Assembly (NCBI GenBank): GCA_030532425.1
Contig: JAUNLD010000027.1
Span: 1 to 37,063 of the forward strand
Source of the DNA: Lautropia sp.
GTDB lineage: Bacteria; Pseudomonadota; Gammaproteobacteria; Burkholderiales; Burkholderiaceae_E
Direction of reading: 5' to 3'
DNA length: 37,063 bases
Shown piece after piece: positions 6,296-14,978 of this stretch. A program made the translations under genes and the position numbers. Each line of letters starts with the position of its first letter. Positions within the stretch are counted from its first letter, which is position 1. The notes below the pieces were generated by a model. It saw only the letters and a list, made by a program, of their open reading frames with translations. It searched no databases and was not told the origin of the DNA.

Positions 6296-9004
6296 ATGAT
6301 GTCGAATGAGTTGCCGCGCTGGCGGGTACTGTTGTCTTCGGTGCTGATGGGGGCTGCCCTGTGGGCGCAGCCGGCCCATGCGGCCGGCAGTGGCCTGTTG
6401 CAGAAGCTGCTGCCCGGTACGCCCGCGGCCGCGCAGGCATCGCAGGAAGAGGCCGCCGCCTCACCGGCAGCGGGCAGCCCGGACGACCGCGCTGCCGGGC
6501 AGGAAGGGGCGGCCGCACCAGCCGCCGACGGATCCCCGGCAGGCAAGGCCGGCCAGCAGGCAGGCACGGCGGCCGAAGGGCAGGCCGGGCCGGGTGCCGC
6601 TGCTTCGGGCGCCGGGGCAGCAGGGGAAGCGCAGGCCAGTGCTGCCCCGGCGGCCGGGGACGAGGCCTGGCGCACCGGTGTGCAGCGCGTGGGGGCGCTG
6701 GAACTTTCGCTGGTGGCCGATGCCACGCAGGTGGCACCGGGCGATACCTTCCGGGTGGGGCTGCGGCTGCGACATGATCCGCACTGGCACACCTACTGGC
6801 GCAATCCCGGCGACACGGGCTTTCCCACGCGCTTCGAGCTGCTGGGGCCGGAGGGGGCCCGCTATTCCGATATCGTCTGGCCTGCACCCGCCCGGCTGGC
6901 CATCGGTCCGCTGGCCAACTATGGCTATGAAGGCGAGACCCTGATCTACCGGGACGTGACGTTGCCGGCTGATTTCCGGGGGCGTCAGGCACGCTTTCGG
7001 GTCCAGGCCGAGTGGCTGATCTGCCGCGAGGTCTGCATCCCCGGCGAGGCGCCCTTGCAGCTGGACATTCCGGTGGGCGGCGCCACGGTGATGGACGAGG
7101 GCGAGGCTGCCTCCTTCGACGAAAGCCGCCGCCAGGCGCCGGATGCGGGCAAGGCGCCGCTTCAGGCCGGGTGGTGGCAGCGGGGCAATGAAGCCATCCT
7201 GCTGCTGCCCAGGTCGCTGACGGCCGAATCGCCACCGCGTCAGGCGCTGTTCCTGCCGTATTTTGCCGAAGTGGTCAGACCGGTGGCGCCGCAGAAGCTG
7301 GTGGAGATCGCCAATGAGGAGGGCCGCTACGGTCTGGTGCTGTCCGTCGACGAACAGGCGGCGCGCTCGGCCGAGGCGGGCTGGGAGCGGCAGGGGGGCA
7401 TCATCGTGATGCCCGGCCGCCAGCCGGTGGCCGTCAATCTGCAACGACAGACCGTGGTGCCGCTGGCCGGCCGCACGCTGGCGGTCGACAAGCCTGTCGA
7501 GGTCGAGCTGGAAGGGGCGGGTGCCGGGGCGGACACGGGCAGCTCGGGGCTGCTGAGCCAGTTCCAGGGCACACCGGGGCAGGCTGCCGGCGTCGATGGC
7601 TCCACACCGGCCATGGGTGATGGTGCCGCTGCCGGTGCGGCCGCGGGCGCCAACGGCATGCCGGCCAGCACCGATGGGGCGGCTGGTGCCAGCGTCGACA
7701 TCAACTCCCTGGGGCTGGCGATGCTGGCGGCCCTGGCCGGCGGGCTGATCCTGAACCTGATGCCCTGCGTGTTTCCTGTCATCGGCCTGAAGATCCTGTC
7801 GTTCACCGAAGCCGCCGCCGGCAAGCCTGCGGTGGCCCGCCGGCATGCAATGGTCTTTGGTCTGGGCGTGGTGCTCACCTTCGTGGCGCTGGCCGCGTTG
7901 CTGATCGGCTTGCGCGCGCTGGGGCAGGCGGCAGGCTGGGGCTTCCAGTTGCAGTCGCCGGTCTTTGTGGCGGCCATGGCGCTGCTGTTCGTGCTGATCG
8001 GCCTGAACCTGTTTGGCGTCTTCGAGGCAGGGGCCAGCCTGACGCAGCTGGGAGGAGCTGGGCAGCCGGCCCGCAGTGGCTATGGCAGCAGCTTCATGAC
8101 GGGTGTGATGGCGGTGGTGGTGGCCACCCCCTGTACCGCCCCCTTCATGGGCAGTGCCGTGGGCTTCACGCTGGGCAGCTCGCCGGTGCAGATGCTGCTG
8201 GTCTTTGCCGCCCTGGGTGTGGGCATGGCGCTGCCGTATCTGGTGCTGGCCAGCAGCCAGCGGATGCTGGCGTGGCTGCCCCGTCCTGGCGCCTGGCTGC
8301 AGACCTTCAAGCAGTTTCTGGCCTTTCCGATGTTCATCACCGCGGCCTGGCTGGCCTGGGTGCTGGCCCTGCAGACCGATGCCGAAGGCGTGCTGCTGCT
8401 GCTGCTGGCCGCCATCTGCCTGGGCTTCAGCTGCTGGGTCTACGGCCGCTGGCAATTCGAGTTGCGGCCGCGCGGTGCGCGCAGCACGCCGGCCTGGATG
8501 GTGGCGGCATTGGCCTCCTTGCTCGTCTGCATCGGTCTGGTGAGCCGCCTGCCGGTGGTGGCCGAGGCCAGCGAAAGCCGTGCCGCCGTGTCGGCGGCGG
8601 GCACCGCGGCGGCAGCCGCGTGTGTCAAGGGGCCTGATGGCCGCCTGCCGGCTGCCTGTGTGGGCTGGCAGCCGTGGTCGGCCGAACGGCTGGCGGCAGC
8701 CCGTGCGGCCGGGCAGCCGGTCTTCGTCAACTTCACGGCGGCCTGGTGCCTGACGTGCCAGGTCAACAAGCGGGCAGTGCTGGCACGCGAAGAGGTGCAG
8801 AAGGCCTTCCGCGACCACAACGTGCTGCTGCTGGAAGCCGACTGGACCCGCCGCGACGCCCAGATCTCGGCCGAGCTGGCCCGCCACGGCCGCAACAGCG
8901 TGCCTTTCTACCTGTTCTACGACGGCAGGAAGGCCGAGCCGCGTCAGCTGCCCGAACTGCTGACCGTGGACATCGTCCGCGCCGCGCTGGCGGGCAAGGG
9001 CTGA
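6296..9004 (+). CDS. dsbD: Protein-disulfide reductase of the DsbD/ScsB family
   Basis: This 902-residue inner-membrane protein carries electrons from cytoplasmic thioredoxin to periplasmic thiol proteins. A cleavable signal peptide ends near ALWAQPAHA (residue 29). Residues 30-120 are an Ala/Gly/Gln-rich low-complexity linker. The periplasmic DsbD-N-like domain (about 125-400) carries C243-REV-C247. After a second Ala/Gly-rich linker (about 407-465) comes the transmembrane domain, with the redox cysteines C491 (NLMPCVFPVIG) and C613 (VATPCTAPFMG). The C-terminal thioredoxin domain has AAW-C818-LT-C821. The CREVC motif and the MPCVFPV form resemble ScsB more than E. coli DsbD. AAGGA six bases upstream supports the start at 6296; M2 is equally possible. 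It may reduce the MsrAB thioredoxin domain. Confidence 0.88.
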   Translation: MMSNELPRWRVLLSSVLMGAALWAQPAHAAGSGLLQKLLPGTPAAAQASQEEAAASPAAGSPDDRAAGQEGAAAPAADGSPAGKAGQQAGTAAEGQAGPGAAASGAGAAGEAQASAAPAAGDEAWRTGVQRVGALELSLVADATQVAPGDTFRVGLRLRHDPHWHTYWRNPGDTGFPTRFELLGPEGARYSDIVWPAPARLAIGPLANYGYEGETLIYRDVTLPADFRGRQARFRVQAEWLICREVCIPGEAPLQLDIPVGGATVMDEGEAASFDESRRQAPDAGKAPLQAGWWQRGNEAILLLPRSLTAESPPRQALFLPYFAEVVRPVAPQKLVEIANEEGRYGLVLSVDEQAARSAEAGWERQGGIIVMPGRQPVAVNLQRQTVVPLAGRTLAVDKPVEVELEGAGAGADTGSSGLLSQFQGTPGQAAGVDGSTPAMGDGAAAGAAAGANGMPASTDGAAGASVDINSLGLAMLAALAGGLILNLMPCVFPVIGLKILSFTEAAAGKPAVARRHAMVFGLGVVLTFVALAALLIGLRALGQAAGWGFQLQSPVFVAAMALLFVLIGLNLFGVFEAGASLTQLGGAGQPARSGYGSSFMTGVMAVVVATPCTAPFMGSAVGFTLGSSPVQMLLVFAALGVGMALPYLVLASSQRMLAWLPRPGAWLQTFKQFLAFPMFITAAWLAWVLALQTDAEGVLLLLLAAICLGFSCWVYGRWQFELRPRGARSTPAWMVAALASLLVCIGLVSRLPVVAEASESRAAVSAAGTAAAAACVKGPDGRLPAACVGWQPWSAERLAAARAAGQPVFVNFTAAWCLTCQVNKRAVLAREEVQKAFRDHNVLLLEADWTRRDAQISAELARHGRNSVPFYLFYDGRKAEPRQLPELLTVDIVRAALAGKG

Positions 9005-9032
9005 ACGGGCGGCCGAAGGGCTGGATCCGTAT

Positions 9033-9050
9033 GGGGATCAGCTGATCCCC
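9033..9050. other. Perfect 18-bp palindrome at the dsbD/dapB convergence
   Basis: GGGGATCAGCTGATCCCC is perfectly self-complementary and covers the dapB stop codon. It could form a hairpin or cruciform between the two convergent genes. No T tract follows, so a terminator role is uncertain. Confidence 0.5.
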
Positions 9051-9835
9051 AGCACCTCGCGCATGCTGAACAGGCCGCTGGCACGGCCCTTCAGGAAGCG
9101 GCAGGCCCGCAGGCTGCCATCGGCATAGTGGGCACGGCTGGTGGCGCGATGGCGGATCTCGATCTGCTCGCCCTGGCCGGCATAGAGCACGGTGTGGTCG
9201 CCGACGATGTCGCCGCCACGGATGGTGGAAAAGCCGATGCTGCCGGGCTGGCGCGCGCCGGTATGTCCCTCGCGCGCAAAGACGCCGATCTCGCGCAGCG
9301 GCTGGCCCAGCTGGGTGGCGATGGCCTCGCCGATGGCCAGTGCCGTGCCCGAAGGCGCATCGACCTTGTGCCGGTGGTGCGCCTCGATCACCTCGATGTC
9401 GGTGTCCTTGAGCATCTGCGTGGCCAGCTCGATCAGGCGGATGGTGATGTTGACGCCCGGACTCATGTTGGCGGCAAAGACCACCGGCACCTGGGTGGCA
9501 GCCTGTTCGATGGCGGCACGCCCGGCGTCGTCGAAGCCGGTGGTGCCGATGATGGCTCCCACGCGCTGCTGCACGCAGGCCTGCAGGTGTGCCAGCGTGG
9601 CCTCGGGACGGGTGAAGTCGATCAGCACGTCACACCCGGCCAGCCCGGCCGCCACGTCGGCAGAAATCGGCACGCCACTGGCCTGACCCATGAAGGCCGC
9701 GGCATCGGTGCCCAGCAGCGGGCTGTCGCTGCGGTCGAAGGCGGCAGCCAGCTGCATGTCGGGGGCGGCCAGCACGGCCTCGATCAGCATGCGGCCCATG
9801 CGGCCGGAGGCCCCGGCGATGGCGATCTTCATCAT
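9038..9835 (-). CDS. dapB: 4-hydroxy-tetrahydrodipicolinate reductase
   Basis: DapB makes tetrahydrodipicolinate in the lysine and meso-diaminopimelate pathway, using NAD(P)H in the cytoplasm. The 265 residues have the normal length. The nucleotide-binding loop GASGRMG is at 8-14 and the IIGTTGF segment at about 95-101. The catalytic signature EAHHRHKVDAPSGTA is at about 151-165 with the His-His-x-x-Lys cluster (H153, H154, K157). The start is MMKIAIAG; either Met is possible. The ATG overlaps the bamE stop by four bases (ATGA), so the two genes are translationally coupled. dapB following bamE is usual in betaproteobacteria. Confidence 0.96.
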   Translation of the reverse strand: MMKIAIAGASGRMGRMLIEAVLAAPDMQLAAAFDRSDSPLLGTDAAAFMGQASGVPISADVAAGLAGCDVLIDFTRPEATLAHLQACVQQRVGAIIGTTGFDDAGRAAIEQAATQVPVVFAANMSPGVNITIRLIELATQMLKDTDIEVIEAHHRHKVDAPSGTALAIGEAIATQLGQPLREIGVFAREGHTGARQPGSIGFSTIRGGDIVGDHTVLYAGQGEQIEIRHRATSRAHYADGSLRACRFLKGRASGLFSMREVLGIS

Positions 9836-10251
9836 GACGCGGATTCCTTGCTCGGAGAGTAACCGGGCAGGGCAGGATCGTTCGGATCGTCCTTTTCCGG
9901 CAGCTTGTCGTGGGTGATGGCGCTGACCTGGTCGTTGCGGAAGAAGATCCGCACCCGGCGCAGCTCGGATTCACCGTTGGGATACTGGAAGCGGAAGACA
10001 TAATCCCAGCGGTTGGGGTGGAAGACGTCGGCCAGCAGCGGCGTGCCGATGCGCAGGCGCACGTCGTCGGGACTCATCCCCTCACGCACCTCATCCAGCA
10101 TCTGCTGGTTGATGTAGTTGCCCTGCGGGATGGCGAAGCGATAGGGTTCCAGAAAACCGCTGCGCGAGCGGTCGCTGGCACAGCCGGCGAGCGTGGTGCC
10201 GGCTGCCAGCAGCAGCACGGCTGCCGGCAGGCGCAAAGAAGGATTCGGCAT
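9832..10251 (-). CDS. bamE: Outer membrane assembly lipoprotein BamE (SmpA)
   Basis: BamE is a lipoprotein of the BAM complex that inserts beta-barrel proteins into the outer membrane. The 139 residues carry a lipoprotein signal with lipobox L-A-G-C24. They also carry the conserved BamE core: Y..PI-like FAIPQGNYINQQMLDEVREGM, then DVRLRIGTPLLADVFHPNRWDYVFRF. The C-terminal tail is charged. Its stop overlaps the dapB start by 4 bp. In many relatives fur is divergent from bamE; here the divergent neighbour is an efflux operon. Promoter not identified with confidence; an AT-rich CCTAAGAATACTCTG near 10332-10346 contains a TATTCT on the minus strand. Confidence 0.94.
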   Translation of the reverse strand: MPNPSLRLPAAVLLLAAGTTLAGCASDRSRSGFLEPYRFAIPQGNYINQQMLDEVREGMSPDDVRLRIGTPLLADVFHPNRWDYVFRFQYPNGESELRRVRIFFRNDQVSAITHDKLPEKDDPNDPALPGYSPSKESAS

Positions 10252-10559
10252 CGGTCAACAGTTCCTTGGGGGCGGCCGCGGCGGCCGCAGCACCCGGCGT
10301 GATGTCCGGCAGGGCCGGACGGGTGTCGAACCCCTAAGAATACTCTGAATGCGTGCGCCGGGATGAGTGCCCTCCGGATCGGGGCGTGGCGGGAGCATGC
10401 GTGCCGGGGGATGGGCAAGGGCCGGGTGTTGGGCGGGCGGCACGCTCTGCGGGGCCTGGTGTAAAGATCGTGCAAAGTTAGGCCCGTCATCGCCCCCTGC
10501 GGGCGGGGGCAACCGTATGATAGAAGCCTTGCTGACATGTGCACCTTCTTCTCATTCTC
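10252..10559. other. Divergent intergenic region between bamE and the mdt locus
   Basis: This 308-base stretch contains no recognisable gene. It shows an AT-richer patch around 10458-10482 and a GC hairpin (GCCCCC at 10492-10497 with GGGGGC at 10505-10510). A TATGAT at 10516-10521 has no good -35 partner. Regulators of the BaeR or TetR type are not encoded next to the pump. Confidence 0.4.
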
Positions 10560-11819
10560 ATGAATTCTCCGGTACAAGCGGGGCCAGGCCGCCGCGGCGT
10601 GATCGTGCTGACGACCGTGATCCTGCTGGCCCTGGCGGCCGGCATCTGGTTCGGGATCATCAAGCCCTCGGCCACCAACCCGGTGGCCTCGACCGGGCCA
10701 GGACCACGGCCGCCGGGGATGATGGCGGGGGCCACGGCCACGATCAGCGTGGTCCCGGTCACGCAGGGGGCATTTCCGGTGGTGGTGCGGGCGGTGGGCA
10801 CGGTCACCTCGCTCAACACCGTCACGGTGCTGCCGCAGGTGGAGGGGCGGCTGTTGCAGCTGCACGTGCAGGAAGGGGCCCGTGTCCAGGCAGGCGAGCT
10901 GCTGGCCGAGCTGGATCCGCGCAGCCTGAAGGCGGCCCTGGCCGAGGCCGAAGGCACCCAGGCCCAGAACCGGGCCGAGTTGCAGAACGCCCGCCGCGAG
11001 CTGGCGCGCTACGAGCAGCTGTTCCGGCAGGATTCGATCGCCCGCCAACAGGTGGACAACCAGCGCGCCCTGGTGCGGCAGCTGGAGGGGCGCAGTGCCA
11101 CCGACCGGGCACGCATCGACAGCGCCCGGCTGCAACTGGCGCACACCCGCATCGTGGCGCCGGTCGAGGGCCGGCTGGGCCTGCTCAAGGCCAACGTCGG
11201 CAGCCTGATCGGCCCCGGTACGGCGGAGGGGCTGGTCAGCATTGTCCAGACCGATCCGATTTCGGTGCTGTTCAGCGTGCCCGAGGTGCAGTTGCAGGCG
11301 CTGCGGGCGGCGATGAAGACATCGGCCGGGCAGGGGCTGGTGGTCGAGGCCTGGGACCGTAGCGAGCGCCAGCGGCTGGCCACGGGGCGGGTGACGACGC
11401 TCGACAACCAGATCGACACCAGCACTGGCTCGCTGCGCGTGCGCGGCCGTTTCGACAACCCCGACGAGCAGCTCTTTCCCAACCAGTTCGTCAACATCCG
11501 TCTGGTGCTGCAGACGCTGCCCGATGCACTGAGCGTGCCGGTGGATACCGTGCAGTTTGGCAACCAGGGCAACTATGTCTATGTGATCCGTGACGGCAAG
11601 GCGCACGTGCAGCCGGTGACGCTGGGCGTGACGGCGCAGGAACGCGTCGAGGTGCTCTCCGGCCTGAAGCCCGGTGACCAGGTGGCACTGGAGGGGCTGG
11701 ACCGTCTGCGCGAAGGCACCCGCGTGCGGGTGGTCTCATCGATGCCGGGTGAAGGCGATGTGCTGCCGGCAGCCGGCGCGGCAGGGGCACCGTCTGCCGG
11801 CCCATCCCCGGCGATGTAA
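10560..11819 (+). CDS. mdtA: RND efflux membrane-fusion protein, MdtA-like
   Basis: This periplasmic adaptor of a tripartite multidrug pump has 419 residues. A membrane anchor lies at about 12-32 (GVIVLTTVILLALAAGIWFG). The barrel-sandwich/lipoyl half VEGRLLQLHVQEGARVQAGELLAELDPR follows. An alpha-helical hairpin (about 125-190) precedes the second lipoyl half (THTRIVAP-like LAHTRIVAPVEGRLG), the beta-barrel, and a membrane-proximal domain ending in VEVLSGLKPGDQVALEGLDRLREGTRV. This is the MdtA/AcrA order. I chose the ATG at 10560, although neither it nor an in-frame GTG at 10539 has a clear Shine-Dalgarno. It lies 35 bp before the first pump gene. The symbol reflects the two-pump gene order; drug range is unknown. 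Confidence 0.85.
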   Translation: MNSPVQAGPGRRGVIVLTTVILLALAAGIWFGIIKPSATNPVASTGPGPRPPGMMAGATATISVVPVTQGAFPVVVRAVGTVTSLNTVTVLPQVEGRLLQLHVQEGARVQAGELLAELDPRSLKAALAEAEGTQAQNRAELQNARRELARYEQLFRQDSIARQQVDNQRALVRQLEGRSATDRARIDSARLQLAHTRIVAPVEGRLGLLKANVGSLIGPGTAEGLVSIVQTDPISVLFSVPEVQLQALRAAMKTSAGQGLVVEAWDRSERQRLATGRVTTLDNQIDTSTGSLRVRGRFDNPDEQLFPNQFVNIRLVLQTLPDALSVPVDTVQFGNQGNYVYVIRDGKAHVQPVTLGVTAQERVEVLSGLKPGDQVALEGLDRLREGTRVRVVSSMPGEGDVLPAAGAAGAPSAGPSPAM

Positions 11820-11854
11820 GCCGTGCTGCCTTCTGCCTTGCACCTTGCTGCCTC

Positions 11855-14800
11855 ATGAACATCTCGCGCCCCTTCATCCTGCGTCCGATCGCCACCTCGC
11901 TGCTGATGGTGGCCCTGCTGGTGGCAGGCATCCTGGCCTGGCGGCTGTTGCCGGTGGCCGCGCTGCCGCAGGTGGAGTACCCGGTCATCCAGGTCTATTC
12001 CCACCTGCCGGGGGCAGGCCCCGACACCATGGCCCGGATGATTACGGCACCGCTGGAGCGCAACCTGGGGCAGATCTCGGGGCTCAAGCAGATGTCGTCC
12101 AGCAGCGGGGCCGGTGTCTCGGTCATCACCCTGCAATTTTCGCTCGACAGCAATCTGGGGGTAATCGAGCAGGACGTGCAGTCGGCCCTGGACGCCACCA
12201 GCGGGCTGCCGGCCGACATGCCCGCGCCCCCGCTCTACCGCAAGGTGAACCCGGCCGACACACCGATCCTGACGCTGGCCATCAGCTCGCCCACGCTGCC
12301 GCTGCCCAGGGTTCATGATCTGGTCGATACCCGCATGGCCCAGAAGCTGGCGCAGGTGCAGGGGGTGGGGCTGGTCAGCCTGGCCGGGGGGCAGCGCCCG
12401 GCCATCCGCGTGCAGGCCGATGCCGCCGCGCTGGCGGCCGCTGGCCTGACGCTGGCCGACCTGCACACCGCCATTGCCTCGGCCAACGCCAACCTGCCCA
12501 AGGGCAGCTTCGATGGCCCCGTGCGCAGCACCATCCTCGATGCCAACGACCAGATCACCACGGTCGAACAGTACGAATCGCTGATCGTGGCCTGGAAAAA
12601 CGGCGGGCCGCTGCGGCTGAAGGATATGGCCCGGGTGATCGAGGGGCCGGAGGACCGCTTCCTGGCGGCCTGGGCCGATGCCGAGCGGGCCATCCTGGTC
12701 AACGTGCAGCGCCAGCCCGATGCCAACGTCATCGAGGTGGCCGACCGCATCCGCACGCTGCTGCCGCAGCTGACGGCGACCCTGCCCGCCAGTGTCGACG
12801 TGCGCATCCTCACCGACCGTACCGGCAGCATCCGCGCCTCGGTGCGCGATGTGCAGAAAGAGCTGGTGCTGGCGGTGGGGCTGGTGGTGCTGGTGACGCT
12901 GCTGTTCCTGCGTTCGTTGCGGATGACGCTGATTCCGGCCGTGGTGGTGCCGATCTCGCTGGTGGGTACCTTTGCCGTCATGTACCTGCTGGATTATTCG
13001 CTCAACAACCTCAGCCTGATGGCGCTGACGATCGCCACCGGCTTCGTCGTCGACGATGCCATCGTCATGATGGAGAACATCGCCCGCCACCGCGAGGCCG
13101 GCAAGCCGCCGCTGGAGGCTGCGCTGGCCGGGGCCCGGGAGATCGGCTTCACGCTGGTGTCGCTGACGGTGTCGCTGGTGGCGGTGCTGATCCCGCTGCT
13201 GTTCATGGGTGATGTGGTGGGGCGGCTGTTTCATGAATTTGCCGTCACGCTGGCCGTGGCGATCGCGCTGTCGCTGGTGGTGTCGCTGACACTGACGCCG
13301 ATGATGTCGGCACGGATGCTGGGCAGGCATGGCCCGGGCAGCCGTGCCATCGAGGATGTGCAGGCAGATGATAGGGCGGTGGGCGCTGCAGCACCCGATG
13401 GCGTGCTGGCACGCATCATTGCCGCCTACGGGCGCAGCCTGCACCGTGTGCTGGCGCATCCGCGGCTGATGATGGGGGTGATGCTGGCCACCATCGGCCT
13501 GACGGCGCTGCTCTACCACGTCGTGCCCAAGGGCTTCTTTCCGGTGCAGGACAGCGGCGTCATCCAGGTGGTGACGCAGGCGCCCGGCACCGTGTCGTTC
13601 CAGGCGATGAGCCAGCGCCAGACCCAGGTGGCACGCCATCTGCTGGCCGACCCCGACGTGCTCAGCCTGTCATCCTTCATCGGCGTGGATGGCAACAACC
13701 CGGCGCTCAATACCGGCCGGATGCTGCTCAATCTCAGGCCGCATGGCGAGCGTGAACACGACGTGCAGGCGGTGATCGCCCGGCTGCGCGAGAAGATGGT
13801 GGCCCGCCCGCAGGCCGAACAGGACATGGCGGTGTGGTTTCAGCCGGTGCAGGAGCTGTCGGTGGAAGACCGGGTGAGCCGTGCCCAGTACCAGATGACG
13901 GTCAGCACGCCCGACAGCGCGCTGCTGGCCGAGTGGGTGCCACGGCTGCAACGGGCCCTGGCCGCACGGCCCGAGCTGGCCGACATCGGCAGCGACCTGC
14001 AGAACGATGGCTGGCAGGCCCATGTCGAGATCGACCGCACGGCCGCCTCACGGCTGGGCGTGCCGGTGCAGTCGATCACCGGCGCCTTGCAGAATGCCTT
14101 TGCCCAGCGCCAGGTGTCGACGCTGTTCACCCAGGCCAACCAGTACCGCGTGGTGCTGGAGCAGGATCCGGCAACGGCCCAGGGCCTGGCGGCGCTCGAT
14201 CAGGTTTATGTGGCGGCCAGCGATGGCACGCCGGTGGCGCTGTCGGCCGTCACGCGCTGGCAGCAGCGCACGGCCCCGGTGGTCATCAATCATCAGTCGC
14301 AGTTTCCCGCCGCCACCCTGTCCTTCAACCTGGGAGCCGGTCATTCGCTGGGCGATGCCGTGGCTGCGATCGAGGCCGAACAGCAGGCACTGGGCTGGCC
14401 GCTGGCGATCGAGTCGCGTTTTCTGGGGGCGGCCGAAGCCTTCCGGGCCTCGCTGTCCAACACGCTGTGGCTGGTGCTGGCGGCGGTGGTGACGATGTAT
14501 CTTGTGCTCGGGATACTGTACGAAAGCGCCATCCACCCGGTGACGATCCTGTCGACGCTGCCCTCGGCCACGGTGGGGGCGCTGCTGGCACTGCTGCTCA
14601 CTGGCCGCGCGCTCGACATGGTGGCCGTGGTCGGCATCATCCTGCTGATCGGCCTGGTCAAGAAGAACGGCATCATGATGGTGGATTTTGCGCTGGAGGC
14701 CGAACGCCATCAGAAGCTGCCCCCGTGCGAAGCCATCCACCAGGCAGCCCTGCTGCGCTTTCGGCCGATCCTGATGACGACGATGGCAGCCTTGCTGGGG

Positions 14801-14962
14801 GCGGTGCCGCTGATGCTGGCCAGCGGCTCGGGTGCCGAGCTGCGGCAGCCGCTGGGGGTGGTGATGGTGGGCGGCCTGGTGCTCAGCCAGGTGCTGACGC
14901 TTTACACCACGCCGGTGGTGTACCTGTTCTTTGCGCGGCTGGCCAGCCGGCGCCGGGCCTGA
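11855..14962 (+). CDS. mdtB: RND multidrug efflux permease, MdtB-like
   Basis: This 1035-residue proton-driven inner-membrane pump belongs to the hydrophobe/amphiphile RND family. It starts MNISRPFILRPIATSLLM (TM1) and contains the two large periplasmic loops after TM1 and TM7. The proton-relay residues are present: the TM4 pair Asp-Asp in GFVVDDAIVMMENIARH and the TM10 lysine in GLVKKNGIMMVDFAL. It has an extra 25-30 residue hydrophilic segment before TM7 (GRHGPGSRAIEDVQADD...). A second, different RND gene follows after 16 bp. In MdtABC the two permeases form a mixed trimer, so the same is likely here. Confidence 0.9.
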   Translation: MNISRPFILRPIATSLLMVALLVAGILAWRLLPVAALPQVEYPVIQVYSHLPGAGPDTMARMITAPLERNLGQISGLKQMSSSSGAGVSVITLQFSLDSNLGVIEQDVQSALDATSGLPADMPAPPLYRKVNPADTPILTLAISSPTLPLPRVHDLVDTRMAQKLAQVQGVGLVSLAGGQRPAIRVQADAAALAAAGLTLADLHTAIASANANLPKGSFDGPVRSTILDANDQITTVEQYESLIVAWKNGGPLRLKDMARVIEGPEDRFLAAWADAERAILVNVQRQPDANVIEVADRIRTLLPQLTATLPASVDVRILTDRTGSIRASVRDVQKELVLAVGLVVLVTLLFLRSLRMTLIPAVVVPISLVGTFAVMYLLDYSLNNLSLMALTIATGFVVDDAIVMMENIARHREAGKPPLEAALAGAREIGFTLVSLTVSLVAVLIPLLFMGDVVGRLFHEFAVTLAVAIALSLVVSLTLTPMMSARMLGRHGPGSRAIEDVQADDRAVGAAAPDGVLARIIAAYGRSLHRVLAHPRLMMGVMLATIGLTALLYHVVPKGFFPVQDSGVIQVVTQAPGTVSFQAMSQRQTQVARHLLADPDVLSLSSFIGVDGNNPALNTGRMLLNLRPHGEREHDVQAVIARLREKMVARPQAEQDMAVWFQPVQELSVEDRVSRAQYQMTVSTPDSALLAEWVPRLQRALAARPELADIGSDLQNDGWQAHVEIDRTAASRLGVPVQSITGALQNAFAQRQVSTLFTQANQYRVVLEQDPATAQGLAALDQVYVAASDGTPVALSAVTRWQQRTAPVVINHQSQFPAATLSFNLGAGHSLGDAVAAIEAEQQALGWPLAIESRFLGAAEAFRASLSNTLWLVLAAVVTMYLVLGILYESAIHPVTILSTLPSATVGALLALLLTGRALDMVAVVGIILLIGLVKKNGIMMVDFALEAERHQKLPPCEAIHQAALLRFRPILMTTMAALLGAVPLMLASGSGAELRQPLGVVMVGGLVLSQVLTLYTTPVVYLFFARLASRRRA

Positions 14963-14978
14963 CGGGCAGGGGCGGGCG

